From JACCXG01 sp963717745 (GTDB lineage Bacteria > Acidobacteriota > Vicinamibacteria > Vicinamibacterales > 2-12-FULL-66-21): a stretch of 64,000 nucleotides of DNA. The translations under genes and the position numbers were made by a program. Location of the stretch: assembly GCA_963717745.1 (NCBI GenBank), contig CAVQXJ010000031.1:1-64000 (forward strand), in the 5' to 3' direction. Positions 49,301 to 58,173 of the stretch are shown here, one piece after another (the stretch's first letter is position 1; each line of letters starts with the position of its first letter). The notes below the pieces were generated by a model, which saw only the letters and a program-made list of their open reading frames with translations, did no database searches and was not told the DNA's origin.

Positions 49301-49383
49301 GAGCTCTAACAGGAGGGCCAGGAGGTCAGGAGGAATTTCAACAAAAAGATTTCTCCTGATCTCCTTCGTCTCCTGTGAGCTCT
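49301..49383. repeat. Inverted CAGGAG-unit hairpin, copy 2
   Basis: GAGCTCTAACAGGAGGGCC and further CAGGAGG units on the left pair with CTCCTGATCTCC and CTCCTGTGAGCTC on the right, around an A/T-rich loop. It sits between the convergent VOC and PadR genes and could end both transcripts. It is clearly related to the copy at 36466-36530. Confidence 0.75.
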
Positions 49384-49429
49384 TAGGGGCGGCTGTCGCT
49401 CATCTTACGGGCAGCCGCGGCTGATGATC

Positions 49430-49783
49430 TCACGCCGGCTCTTCGCCGGTGACGAGGCGGACGGCGTCGACGAAGGCCTCCCAGGTCTCCCGCTGGCGCG
49501 CCAGCACCCGCCGGCCGTCCGGCGTGAGGCGGTAGAAGCGGCGGCGGCGCTCCCCGGCCTTTTCGACCCACGAGCCTTTGATCCACCCGCGCTCTTCGAG
49601 GCGGTACAGCAGCGGATACAACGAGTCGATGTGGAAGACCAGCCGGCCGCCGGATCGGGATTCGATCAGCTTGCCGAGCTCGTAGCCGTGGCGGGGCCGG
49701 GCATCGAGTAGCGACAGCAGCAGCAGCTCGGCGGCCCCTTTCTTCAGCTCGCGATCGAAGATCGAGAGGTCAACGTCTGGCAT
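49430..49783 (-). CDS. PadR family regulator
   Basis: A 117-residue winged-helix repressor: DRELKKGAAELLLLSLLDAR, PRHGYELGKLIESRSGGRLV, FHIDSLYPLLYRLEERGWIK, wing RRRRFYRLTPDGRRVLARQR and a C-terminal dimerisation helix. Unlike the other PadR genes here it has no ADOP permease after it; a hairpin and the convergent VOC gene follow. It may control genes elsewhere. No operator-like palindrome was found next to it. Confidence 0.85.
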   Translation of the reverse strand: MPDVDLSIFDRELKKGAAELLLLSLLDARPRHGYELGKLIESRSGGRLVFHIDSLYPLLYRLEERGWIKGSWVEKAGERRRRFYRLTPDGRRVLARQRETWEAFVDAVRLVTGEEPA

Positions 49784-49853
49784 AGCCAGTCAAGCGTACA
49801 CGGGGACGCCCGTGAATTGCACGCGCGCCACCAAGTGGCCCGCTCGCTGAGTC

Positions 49854-50065
49854 AAATCCCACGCTCCAAGCTCCAAATCCCAACCACTCCCAACCTCCAA
49901 AATCCCAACGACGACTCCCAACTGCCAACTCCCAAACGACTCCCAACTTCCAAATCCCAACGCCCCCAACTTGGAACGTTGGAGTTGGCAGTTGGCTTTT
50001 GGGAGTTAATTTTGGGATTTGGGATTTGGGAGTGGTTGGGATTTGGAGCTTGGAGCGTGGGATTT
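49854..50065. repeat. Large palindrome with exact 40-base arms (TCCCAAC units)
   Basis: Bases 49854-49893 are the exact reverse complement of 50026-50065. Between them lie more TCCCAAC, CCAACT and TTGGGA units that also pair. The whole 212-base gap between the PadR start and the regulator stop at 50068 can fold into one stem, and could act as a terminator. Confidence 0.9.
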
Positions 50066-50067
50066 GT

Positions 50068-51234
50068 CTAGAAGCGCGCGTAGCGTTCCACTCCCATGAG
50101 AGCGTCGTTCGGATAGAGATGATCGACGTTGTCGCGGGTCACCAGCTGGTGCTTGACGAAAATCGCCGGCGGCACCGCGCGCCGGCCGAGCAGATCGAGC
50201 GCCAGGCGGATGACGCCCTCACCGTAGCGCTCGGGAAAGTATCCGACCGAGGCGATCAGCGGGCTGTTCTCGGCGCGCAGCTCGGCACGGGCGTCAGGCT
50301 CGGCGTTCTGGCCGACGATTGCACAGCCGTCGGTGCGTCCCGCTTCCTGGAACGCGCGCGCGGCGCCGAGCGCGCTCGGATCGTTGGCCGCGCCCACCAG
50401 GATCCGTGAGGCCGAGGTCTCGCGCAGATGCTTGCGCACGCGCTCGAGCGCGGTCTTGAACTGCCCGTCGCCGTCGATCGAGACGGTGGGCCACGCAGCG
50501 GCGTCGTGCAGCACATCGCGCACGCCGGCCGCGACGCCGCGCATGCGGGCGGCGGGCACCGATCCGGCGCGCGCCAGTTCGAGCAGCAGCAGCTGGTCGG
50601 CGTGCCCTCCCCAGTGCTGCTTGGCCCACCGCGCCAGCTGACGGCCGGCGAGCAGTCCCGCTTCGTAGTTGTTGGCGCCGAAGTAGGTCGCGCCGGGATG
50701 CGGGATGTCGATCGCGATGATCGGAATCCGCGCCTGGTGATAGGCGGAGGCGATCGCCGGGGCCACCGATTCGTCGGTCTGGAACTCGACCACCAGATCG
50801 ACCCCTTCGCGAATCAGCAGCTGCGCGTTCTTGATGGCGATCCGCGGCTGGTAGCGATTGTCGACGACCACGAGCTCGACCTGGGCGCGCTCGGCGGCCC
50901 GTCCCAGACCGTTGCGCACTTCGTCTGCAAACGAGCTGTCCTGCCCCTGGCCGGCGTAGCCGATGCGGTACTTCTTGCGCCGGCGGATCTCGGACGTGAC
51001 CCGATAGCGGCAGCCCTCCACTTTCTCGATGAAGCCGCAGTGGCGCAGCGTGTAGAGGAGGCGGAAGCACATCCCCTTGGCGAACCCGGTGCGGTCCATC
51101 ACGTCGCGCAGGCGCAGCGTCTCGCCCGGCTGGCGAAACGCCCACAGGACTTCCGATCCGTGGACCAGCGATTTCACGAGATAGAGCTCGTGGACCGCTC
51201 GCCGCCGGGACTCTGGTACGGGCTCGCGAGGCAT
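50068..51234 (-). CDS. Transcriptional regulator: winged HTH fused to a periplasmic-binding (sugar) fold
   Basis: A 388-residue protein. The N-terminal 85 residues form an IclR-like winged helix (SLVHGSEVLWAFRQPGETLR; MDRTGFAKGMCFRLLYTLRH). The rest is a type-1 periplasmic-binding fold of the Peripla_BP_4/ribose type: KYRIGYAGQGQDSSFADEVR, DLVVEFQTDESVAPAIASAY, PHPGATYFGANNYEAGLLAG and SRILVGAANDPSALGAARAF. It resembles LacI in plan but with a different DNA-binding domain. It probably responds to a sugar and controls the divergent TonB receptor. A GTTTT-N7-AAAAC near-palindrome lies directly upstream (51241-51257). Confidence 0.8.
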   Translation of the reverse strand: MPREPVPESRRRAVHELYLVKSLVHGSEVLWAFRQPGETLRLRDVMDRTGFAKGMCFRLLYTLRHCGFIEKVEGCRYRVTSEIRRRKKYRIGYAGQGQDSSFADEVRNGLGRAAERAQVELVVVDNRYQPRIAIKNAQLLIREGVDLVVEFQTDESVAPAIASAYHQARIPIIAIDIPHPGATYFGANNYEAGLLAGRQLARWAKQHWGGHADQLLLLELARAGSVPAARMRGVAAGVRDVLHDAAAWPTVSIDGDGQFKTALERVRKHLRETSASRILVGAANDPSALGAARAFQEAGRTDGCAIVGQNAEPDARAELRAENSPLIASVGYFPERYGEGVIRLALDLLGRRAVPPAIFVKHQLVTRDNVDHLYPNDALMGVERYARF

Positions 51235-51240
51235 CCGGGA

Positions 51241-51257
51241 GTTTTATATACCAAAAC
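51241..51257 (-). promoter_or_regulatory. AT-rich near-palindrome and possible -10 of the regulator gene
   Basis: GTTTT and AAAAC arms flank ATATACC. Leftward it contains TATATAAA, about a dozen bases before ATG 51234, with no purine-rich ribosome site in between. It may be both promoter and autoregulatory site. Confidence 0.35.
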
Positions 51258-51381
51258 TTCTCCGGCCGTCCGCCTCTTTCGAGCTTCCGCTACTATTGCC
51301 GATCGGGTCCCACCAGACGGCACAGAATGGCGGTTGAGGCGCCGCGTCCGCCCCTTTTCGGCCGGACGCGACCAGTTTAGC

Positions 51382-51399
51382 TTGTCAAAACTGTGACAA
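51382..51399. promoter_or_regulatory. Palindrome TTGTCA-N6-TGACAA in the divergent promoter region
   Basis: Exact six-base inverted arms (51382-51387 and 51394-51399) lie 86 bases before the TonB receptor start and about 150 bases from the regulator start. It is a candidate operator for the HTH/sugar-binding regulator. Confidence 0.45.
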
Positions 51400-51484
51400 C
51401 GCGCCCGAGGGGCCTTGCGCGGCGGCATCGGCGGACCGAGAGTGAGGCCGCACAAAACGCGGGTAGTGACAGAACAGGTGATGC

Positions 51485-54400
51485 ATGTACACGACACTGG
51501 TCAGGGTTGCACGGATGATGGTCGTCGTTCTTCTCGCCGGCGCGCCGATCGCGGCCGCGCAGGACGCGAGAGGCACAATCACCGGCACGGTCGTTGACGC
51601 CAGCAAGAGTCTCGTTCCAGGGGCGTCGGTGACCGCCACGAATATCGCGATGGGCACGGCCATCTCCGCCGTGACCAACGCCGACGGGATCTTCCAGATT
51701 CCCTACCTGATTCCCGGCGCCTACAAGGTGACCGTGGAGCTCTCGGGCTTCAAGAAATGGGTACGTGAGACCGTGGACGTCCGCGTGGCGGATCGCCTGC
51801 AGCTCGACGTGGCGCTCGAAGTCGGCGGCACCGTCGAGGAAGTGACCGTCAGCGCCGAGGCCCCCCTGCTCGACACCGCCAACGGCTCGCTCGGCAACGT
51901 CGTCGACGCGCGCCGCATCGCGGAGCTGCCGACCGCGCACGGCGATCCGTATGCGCTCATCGGCCTGGCGGCGGGCGTCTCCTACACCGGCTCGGCCCGT
52001 CTCGATCGGCCCTTCGAGCCGACCCACATCGTCGGCTACGCGATGGACGGCACCCGCGGCAACCGCAGCGACCTGACCATCGACGGCGTGCCGAGCACGG
52101 CCACCGCGAATGCCGGCGAAGTGATCGCGTCCTACGTGCCGCCGCCCGACATCGTCCAGGAGTTCAAGGTCCAGACTGCGACCTTCGACGCCGCGCTTGG
52201 CAACACCGAGGGAGGCGTGACCAACCTGAGCATCAAGGCCGGAACGAACTCGCTGCGCGGCACCGCCTACCTGGCCAAGACGCCGAGCGGACTGTTCGCC
52301 AACGACTACTTCGCCAACGCCAACAACATCCCGCTCGCCGACTTCACCTACAACCGCTACGGTGGCACCGTGGGCGGACCGGTGCTGTTCCCGGGCTACG
52401 ACGGCCGGCGCCGCACCTTCTTCATGTACGGCTTCGAGGGCATCCACGAGGCACGGCCGCGCAACAACGGCACGCCGACCGTGCCGACCGAGAAGATGCG
52501 GAACGGCGACTTCTCCGAGCTGCTGGCGATCGGGCCGCAGTACCAGATCTACAACCCGTTCACGCGGCGGGTGATCGCCGGCGGCCGGATCATGGCGGAT
52601 CCGTTTCCCGGCAACATCATCCCGCAGAGCCTGATCAATCCGGTGGCCCGCGCCTCGCTCGAGTACATCGCGAAGCCGCGCACCGCCGGCGGCGCCGACG
52701 GCACCGGCAATTTCCAGAACCCGTCGCTGCCCGAAACCATCAAATACGCCACCAACACCATCCGGATCGACCACAACGTGACGCAGAAGCAGCGGGTTTA
52801 CGGGCGCTACAGCTGGTACGACCGGAACAGCAACTACAACAACTACTTCGACAATCTGGCGACCGGCGAGTGGTTCCTGTTCCTGTCCAGGCAGTTCGCC
52901 TTCGACCACGTCTACGTGCTGAACTCGACCACGGTGTTGAACTTCCGCTACGGCTTGAACTACTTCGTGCGCGGCACCGACACCAACCCGGCCAATCACG
53001 GCTTCGATCTGACCTCGCTCGGGTTCCCGGCGTCCTACAATTCGGCGATTCCCGACGACATCCGGCGATTCCCGCGGTTCGACATCGCCGGCTATCAGGG
53101 GACCGGCTTCGGCGGCGAGTACCGGCCCAACACCACCAACTCGTTCATGGCCAACCTGAACAAGTCGATGGGATCGCACTCGCTGCGGAGCGGCCTCGAG
53201 TTCCGGCAGTACGCGGAGACCTCGGAATTCTTCGCCAACAACCAGACCGGCCAGTTCAACTTCGACACGAACTGGACCAAGGGTCCGCTGGACAACTCGA
53301 ACGGGTCGCCCGGCTCGCTGGGGCAGTCGTTTGCCGCGTTCCTGCTCGGCCTGCCGACCTCCGGCAGCGTCGCCGTCCCGGCGAGCTACGACGAGGCCTC
53401 GTCCACCTGGGGCTTCTATGTGCAGGACGACTGGAAGGCGAGCGATCGCCTGACGCTGAACCTCGGACTGCGCTACGAGTACGAGACGCCGCTCGTCGAA
53501 GCCGACAACAAGAGCGTGCGGGGGTTCGACGAGACCGCGGTGCAGCCGATGGAAGCGGCGGCGCGGGCGGCCCTCAACAGCGCCGCGACCGGCGTGCCCC
53601 TCGACCAGTTCCGCGTGCGCGGCGGCCTGACGTTCGCCGGCGAGAACGGACAGCCGCGCGGGCTCTATGAGACGCCAAAGAGCAACCTGATGCCCCGGGT
53701 CGGGGCCACCTACAGGCTGAACGACCAGACGGTCCTGCGCGGCGGCTACGGCATCTTCTACGGGTTCCTCGGCCAGCGCCGCGGCGACGTCATCACCACC
53801 GGCTTCACGTCCACCACGACGATGGTGCCGTCGCTCGACAACGGCCTGACCTTCATCGAGACCCTGTCGAATCCCTTCGTGGGCGGCATCCAGCAGCCGC
53901 AGGGCGCGGCCCAGGGGATCCAGACGTTCCTCGGGCAGAGCATCACGTTCTTCGATCCGACGCCGGAATCGCCGCGGATGCAGCGGTGGCAGGTCGGCAT
54001 CCAGCGCGAGCTGCCGGGGCAGGTGGTGCTGGAGGCGTCGTATGTCGGCAACCGGGGCACGCAGATCCAGACGTCACGCAACCTCAACACGACGCCGCAG
54101 CACTATCTGAGCACGAGCCCGACCCGCGACCAGGCGACCATCGACTACCTGAGCGCCAACGTCCCGAACCCGTTCTTCAACCTGATGCCGGTGACGGCCG
54201 GCACGGCGTTCCGATCCTCGACCATCACCCGCGAGCGGCTGCTGCGCCCGTATCCGCAGTTCGATGCCGTCAACACCACGACCAACGAAGGCAAGTCCTG
54301 GTACAACGCGCTCCAGGCATCGCTGCAGAAGCGGTTCACCCGCGGCTACACCCTGGGCCTGAGCTACACCTTCTCGCAGTTCGACGAAGCCACCGAGTTC

Positions 54401-55000
54401 CTGAATCCGGCCGATCCCGCGCCGACCCGCATGGTGTCGAGCCAGGATGTTCCGCACCGCATGTCGGTCAGCGGCATCTGGGAGCTTCCCTTCGGCCGCG
54501 GCCGCCGCTTCGGCTCCAACGCGAATGCCGCGGTTGACGGAGTCCTCGGCGGCTGGCAGTTCCAGGGCATCTACACCTACCAGACCGGGTTCCCGGTCGG
54601 GAACTTCGGCAACCTGATCTTCACCGGCGACGTCGACGACATCGCGCTGTCGTCCGCGGACCGGACGATCGCGCGGTGGTTCAACACCGACGCGGGATTC
54701 AACAAGGTCACCGCGCAGCAGCTCGGGTCGAACGTCCGTACCTTCCCGATGCGGTTCGACTCGGTGCGCACCGACGACGTCAACAACTTCGACCTGTCGT
54801 TGATCAAGAACGTCTCGATCGGCGGCGGCCGGATGTTCCAGTTCCGGTTCGAGTCGCTCAATGCGCTGAATCACCCGCTCTTCCCGCCGCTCAACGCCGC
54901 CGGTCTGACCCCGACCGGGGTGCAGTTCGGGTCGATCGTGGCCTCGACGCAGCAGAACTACGCGCGGCGCACGCAGGCGACGGTCAAGTTCGTGTTCTGA
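51485..55000 (+). CDS. TonB-dependent receptor with N-terminal carboxypeptidase-regulatory-like domain
   Basis: A 1171-residue outer-membrane receptor. After the signal peptide (MMVVVLLAGAPIAAAQ), residues 22-110 form a carboxypeptidase-regulatory-like/CNA-B-type domain (GTITGTVVDASKSLVPGASV; GIFQIPYLIPGAYKVTVELS). A plug domain follows (VQEFKVQTATFDAALGNTEG; GVTNLSIKAGTNSLRGTAY), then a 22-strand barrel with outer motifs (YGRYSWYDRNSNYNNYFDN), closing in ARRTQATVKFVF. It is of the acidobacterial Oar/SusC-like type, taking up large nutrients with TonB energy. It is divergent from the HTH/sugar-binding regulator, which suggests sugar-linked control. Confidence 0.92.
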   Translation: MYTTLVRVARMMVVVLLAGAPIAAAQDARGTITGTVVDASKSLVPGASVTATNIAMGTAISAVTNADGIFQIPYLIPGAYKVTVELSGFKKWVRETVDVRVADRLQLDVALEVGGTVEEVTVSAEAPLLDTANGSLGNVVDARRIAELPTAHGDPYALIGLAAGVSYTGSARLDRPFEPTHIVGYAMDGTRGNRSDLTIDGVPSTATANAGEVIASYVPPPDIVQEFKVQTATFDAALGNTEGGVTNLSIKAGTNSLRGTAYLAKTPSGLFANDYFANANNIPLADFTYNRYGGTVGGPVLFPGYDGRRRTFFMYGFEGIHEARPRNNGTPTVPTEKMRNGDFSELLAIGPQYQIYNPFTRRVIAGGRIMADPFPGNIIPQSLINPVARASLEYIAKPRTAGGADGTGNFQNPSLPETIKYATNTIRIDHNVTQKQRVYGRYSWYDRNSNYNNYFDNLATGEWFLFLSRQFAFDHVYVLNSTTVLNFRYGLNYFVRGTDTNPANHGFDLTSLGFPASYNSAIPDDIRRFPRFDIAGYQGTGFGGEYRPNTTNSFMANLNKSMGSHSLRSGLEFRQYAETSEFFANNQTGQFNFDTNWTKGPLDNSNGSPGSLGQSFAAFLLGLPTSGSVAVPASYDEASSTWGFYVQDDWKASDRLTLNLGLRYEYETPLVEADNKSVRGFDETAVQPMEAAARAALNSAATGVPLDQFRVRGGLTFAGENGQPRGLYETPKSNLMPRVGATYRLNDQTVLRGGYGIFYGFLGQRRGDVITTGFTSTTTMVPSLDNGLTFIETLSNPFVGGIQQPQGAAQGIQTFLGQSITFFDPTPESPRMQRWQVGIQRELPGQVVLEASYVGNRGTQIQTSRNLNTTPQHYLSTSPTRDQATIDYLSANVPNPFFNLMPVTAGTAFRSSTITRERLLRPYPQFDAVNTTTNEGKSWYNALQASLQKRFTRGYTLGLSYTFSQFDEATEFLNPADPAPTRMVSSQDVPHRMSVSGIWELPFGRGRRFGSNANAAVDGVLGGWQFQGIYTYQTGFPVGNFGNLIFTGDVDDIALSSADRTIARWFNTDAGFNKVTAQQLGSNVRTFPMRFDSVRTDDVNNFDLSLIKNVSIGGGRMFQFRFESLNALNHPLFPPLNAAGLTPTGVQFGSIVASTQQNYARRTQATVKFVF

Positions 55001-55006
55001 AGCCGC

Positions 55007-55153
55007 GTAGTCCGTGGTCCGTAGTCCGTGGTCCGGGCGGAGCCGCTCGACGAGTCGGGGTGACAGGCGCCACCAACGGCTCGTTGCGCCGGCTTGCACC
55101 CAATACTTCTCGAATGACTCCGCGCGGACTACGGACCACGGACTACGGACCGC
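55007..55153. repeat. AGTCCGT-type palindromic repeat element, copy 2
   Basis: The left arm (about 55007-55036) is GTAGTCCGTGGTCCG repeated. The right arm (about 55124-55153) is GGACTACGGACCACGG-type units. The core of about 85 bases, read leftward, shares TTGGGTG.AAG, GTTGG.GGCG and CACCCCGA.TCGTCGAGCGG with copy 3 at 58141. Confidence 0.8.
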
Positions 55154-55160
55154 GAGCACG

Positions 55161-55189
55161 TAGACATCTATACACACTCTGGCTATACT
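55161..55189 (+). promoter_or_regulatory. Promoter giving a probable leaderless PadR message
   Basis: A -35 box TAGACA (55161-55166) and a -10 box TATACT (55184-55189) are 17 bases apart. The GTG start at 55196 is seven bases past the -10, where transcription should begin, and there is no ribosome-binding site. Confidence 0.55.
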
Positions 55190-55195
55190 CGTCGG

Positions 55196-55549
55196 GTGAA
55201 TAGCGACGCCGACGATCTCCTGCCGCTCCCGCCCGCCACCTTTCACATCCTGGTCGCGCTCGCCGACGGCGATCGCCACGGCTACGCCATCATGCAGGAG
55301 GTGGCCGGCCGCACCGGCGGCGCGCTCAAGCTGAGCGCCGGCACGCTCTATCGATCCATTCAGCGGATGCTCGAGCAGGGGCTGGTCATCGAGGTCGGCA
55401 CGCCGGCGCGGACGGTCAGCGACGACGAGCGGCGGCGGTACTACCGGATCAGCGGATTCGGTCGCGACGTGGCGACGGCCGAGGCCCAGCGCCTGGCGCG
55501 GATGCTGGCGCTGGCGCGGGCCAGCGGGTTCGCGCCGCGGAAGGCCTGA
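55196..55549 (+). CDS. PadR family regulator
   Basis: A 117-residue PadR repressor with GTG start 55196: LPPATFHILVALADGDRHGY, AIMQEVAGRTGGALKLSAGT, LYRSIQRMLEQGLVIEVG, wing RRRYYRISGFGRD and helix AEAQRLARMLALARASG. Its TGA overlaps the ATG of the ADOP gene (TGATG), so the two are translated together. It likely represses this operon. The message is probably leaderless. Confidence 0.9.
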   Translation: MNSDADDLLPLPPATFHILVALADGDRHGYAIMQEVAGRTGGALKLSAGTLYRSIQRMLEQGLVIEVGTPARTVSDDERRRYYRISGFGRDVATAEAQRLARMLALARASGFAPRKA

Positions 55550-58173
55550 TGCGGCCTCTCCATCGCGCGCTGCTGTATCTCTACCCGGCGTCGTTCCGCG
55601 CCGAGTACGGCGAGGAGATCCACGCCGTGTTCCAGATGCGGCTGCGCGACGCACCGGGGCCGCTCGCTCGCGCCGTGGTCTGGGCCGGCGCGTTTCCGGA
55701 GGTGCTCATGAATGCCGCGGCCGTGCACTGGGACATCCTGAAGCAGGATCTCCGCTACACCGCTCGAACCCTGGGCCGGGCTCCGGGCTTCGCGCTGACC
55801 GCGATCGCCATCGTCGCGCTCGCCGTCGGCGCCAACACCGCGGCGTTTTCCGTGACCGACTTCGTGCTGATCCGCCCGTTGCCGTTCAAGGATCCGGATC
55901 GCCTGGTCACGATCTGGCAGCGGTCGCCCGGCTATTCGCGCATGGAACTCTCGCCGCCGAACATCCAGGACTGGAAGGCGGCGGCGCGATCGTTCGAGAG
56001 CGTCGGCATTCACAAGGGGCTTGGCGCCAATCTGATTGGCAGCGGCGAACCCCTCCGGATCGAGGGGGCCGAGATCAGTGCCGACCTGTTCCCGACTCTG
56101 GGCGTGGAGGCCGCGGTCGGCCGCGTCTTCACCGCCGGGGAAGACGATGAGCGCGCGGCGCGCACGGTCATCCTGAGCGATCGATTGTGGCGGAGCGCCT
56201 TCGGCGGCGATCCCGCCATCGTCGGCCGCACCATCCTCCTCGACGCCGATACGTATTCGGTGATTGGCGTGATGCCGCCCGGATTCGCCTTTCCGCGGTC
56301 GGAGGTCGCCCTCTGGACGCCGCTCGCCTTCACCGCGCGCGACCTCGAGGATCGCACGAACAACGAGATCTACGCGGTCGCCAGGCTGAAGCCCGGCGTG
56401 ACGCTGGACACGGCCCGCGCCGAAATGGACCTGGTCGCCGCGCAGACCCGGCAGCAGTTCCCGAAAGAGAACGCCAACACCGGGGCCACGGTGTTCGCCC
56501 TGCGCGACGATCTGTCGGCGCAGTCGCGGATGATGGTCCTCGCCTTGAGCGGCGCCGCGTTCTGCGTGCTGCTCATCGCCTGCGCCAACCTCGCCAATCT
56601 GCTGCTCGCCCGCGCGCTCGGACGTCGGCAGGAAATGGCGGTGCGCGCCGCCATGGGGGCCGGCCGCGAGCGGCTGATCCGCCAGCTCGCGACCGAGAGT
56701 GTCGTGCTCGCGGCGCTCGGCGGCGCGGCCGGCGTGCTGCTGGCCGGAGCGATGGTGCCGCTGCTGTGGAGTCTCGTGCCCGCGGCCTTGCCGACCGACA
56801 GCACACCCGGCGTCGATCTGCGAGTGATGACCTTCGCGGCGCTCCTCACGCTCGGAACCGCGCTCGCCTTCGGACTGATGCCGATGATCCGCAGTGGAGC
56901 GGGGGCGGAGGCGAGCGGGCTCCGCGAAGGTCCGCGCGCGATTGGCGGGCGCAAGGAGAAGCTGCGCGCGGCGCTGGTGATCGCCGAAGTCGCGGCCTCG
57001 ATCGTGCTGATCATCACGACCGGGTTGCTGGTTCGTACCTTGTGGGCGGTCCAGGCCCGCGACCCGGGGTTCCGCGCCGATGGCGTGCTGACGCTTCGGA
57101 CGGATCTTCCGGCCGCGCGCTACGCCGTCACCGCGCGCCGCGCCGACTTCTACGACCAGGTGCTGCGGGAGGTGCGCGCCCTCCCCGGGGTCACCACCGC
57201 CGCGTATACCAGCGGTCTCCCGATGGTGTGGGGTGGTGGGATCTGGCCGGTCGGGATCACCGGCGTCGAGTTGGAGCGGCGGGCCACCAACACCGCGAGC
57301 ATGCGGTTCGTCACGCCCGGCTACTTCGCCACGATGTCGGTACCGATCCGCGCCGGCCGCGACGTCAGCGACAGCGACACCATGACCTCGGAATTCGTCG
57401 CCGTCGTCAGCGAGTCGCTGGTCAGACGGTACTGGCCCGAGGGGGAGGCGATCGGCCGGCGCTTCAACTTCGCGACCAAGGATCGAACGATCGTCGGCGT
57501 GGTGGCCGACGTCCGGGTCCGGGGGCTGGAGCGCGACAGCGAACCGCAGGTCTACCTGCCGCACCGGCAGGTCGACGACGGGTGGTTCTGGGGGTACACG
57601 CCGAAGTATCTGGTGGTGAGCGCCGGGGTTCCGCTCGGCCCGCTAGCGGCACCGATTCGCGGCATCATTCAGCGGGTCGATCCGCAGCAGCCGATCTCCG
57701 ACCTCCGGTCGTTGCGCGCCATCGTCGACAAGCAGACGGCGTCGCGGTCGGTGCAGGCGCGCGTGCTGGCCGGATTCGCGCTGGTCGCGCTGCTCCTGGC
57801 CGCGATCGGCATCCATGGCGTGCTCGCCTTCGCGGTGTCGCAGCGAACCCCCGAAATCGGCGTCCGCATCGCCCTCGGCGCGCAGCGCCGCGACATCCTC
57901 GTGATGGTGACCGCGCAGGGCCTGCGGCTGGTCGTGGCCGGACTGGTCCCCGGGATGATCCTCGCGTATCTCGCCGGCCGCTCGCTCGAAACCCTGCTGG
58001 TCGGCGTCGCCCCCGCCGACCCCTCGACCTTCGCGGTCGCGGCCGCCGTGACCGTGGTGATGGCCATCGCCGGCACGCTCCTGCCGACCCTGCGCGCGGT
58101 CCGGATCGATCCGCTGCAGAGCGCTGCGCGCCGACTGACGTCGGTCCGTGGTCCGTGGTCCGGGGTCCGGTAA
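55549..58173 (+). CDS. ADOP-type MacB/FtsX permease, intact, repeat-encoded C-terminus
   Basis: An 874-residue ADOP permease. N-terminal prefix (LLYLYPASFRAEYGEEIHAV), first TM (AIAIVALAVGANTAAFSVTD), periplasmic core (VILSDRLWRSAFGGDPAIVG; YSVIGVMPPGFAFPRSEVAL), central FtsX pair (FCVLLIACANLANLLLARAL), second core (SESLVRRYWPEGEAIGRRFN) and last TM unit (LLAAIGIHGVLAFAVSQRTP). Normal ADOPs end near RIDPLxALR; here after RIDPLQSAARRLT the chain continues SVRGPWSGVR, which is encoded by the GGTCCGT repeat array that begins at about 58141. The repeat thus supplied the C-terminus and stop codon. No ATPase is nearby. Confidence 0.9.
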   Translation: MRPLHRALLYLYPASFRAEYGEEIHAVFQMRLRDAPGPLARAVVWAGAFPEVLMNAAAVHWDILKQDLRYTARTLGRAPGFALTAIAIVALAVGANTAAFSVTDFVLIRPLPFKDPDRLVTIWQRSPGYSRMELSPPNIQDWKAAARSFESVGIHKGLGANLIGSGEPLRIEGAEISADLFPTLGVEAAVGRVFTAGEDDERAARTVILSDRLWRSAFGGDPAIVGRTILLDADTYSVIGVMPPGFAFPRSEVALWTPLAFTARDLEDRTNNEIYAVARLKPGVTLDTARAEMDLVAAQTRQQFPKENANTGATVFALRDDLSAQSRMMVLALSGAAFCVLLIACANLANLLLARALGRRQEMAVRAAMGAGRERLIRQLATESVVLAALGGAAGVLLAGAMVPLLWSLVPAALPTDSTPGVDLRVMTFAALLTLGTALAFGLMPMIRSGAGAEASGLREGPRAIGGRKEKLRAALVIAEVAASIVLIITTGLLVRTLWAVQARDPGFRADGVLTLRTDLPAARYAVTARRADFYDQVLREVRALPGVTTAAYTSGLPMVWGGGIWPVGITGVELERRATNTASMRFVTPGYFATMSVPIRAGRDVSDSDTMTSEFVAVVSESLVRRYWPEGEAIGRRFNFATKDRTIVGVVADVRVRGLERDSEPQVYLPHRQVDDGWFWGYTPKYLVVSAGVPLGPLAAPIRGIIQRVDPQQPISDLRSLRAIVDKQTASRSVQARVLAGFALVALLLAAIGIHGVLAFAVSQRTPEIGVRIALGAQRRDILVMVTAQGLRLVVAGLVPGMILAYLAGRSLETLLVGVAPADPSTFAVAAAVTVVMAIAGTLLPTLRAVRIDPLQSAARRLTSVRGPWSGVR

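Noticed and set aside
47361..50065. CRISPR array from the regularly repeated short units
   Set aside because: Units are only 6-8 bases, directly adjacent and arranged as inverted arms; there are no spacers of constant length and no cas genes.
55441..57564. 707-residue leftward frame opposite the intact ADOP
   Set aside because: Shadow frame; no family features.
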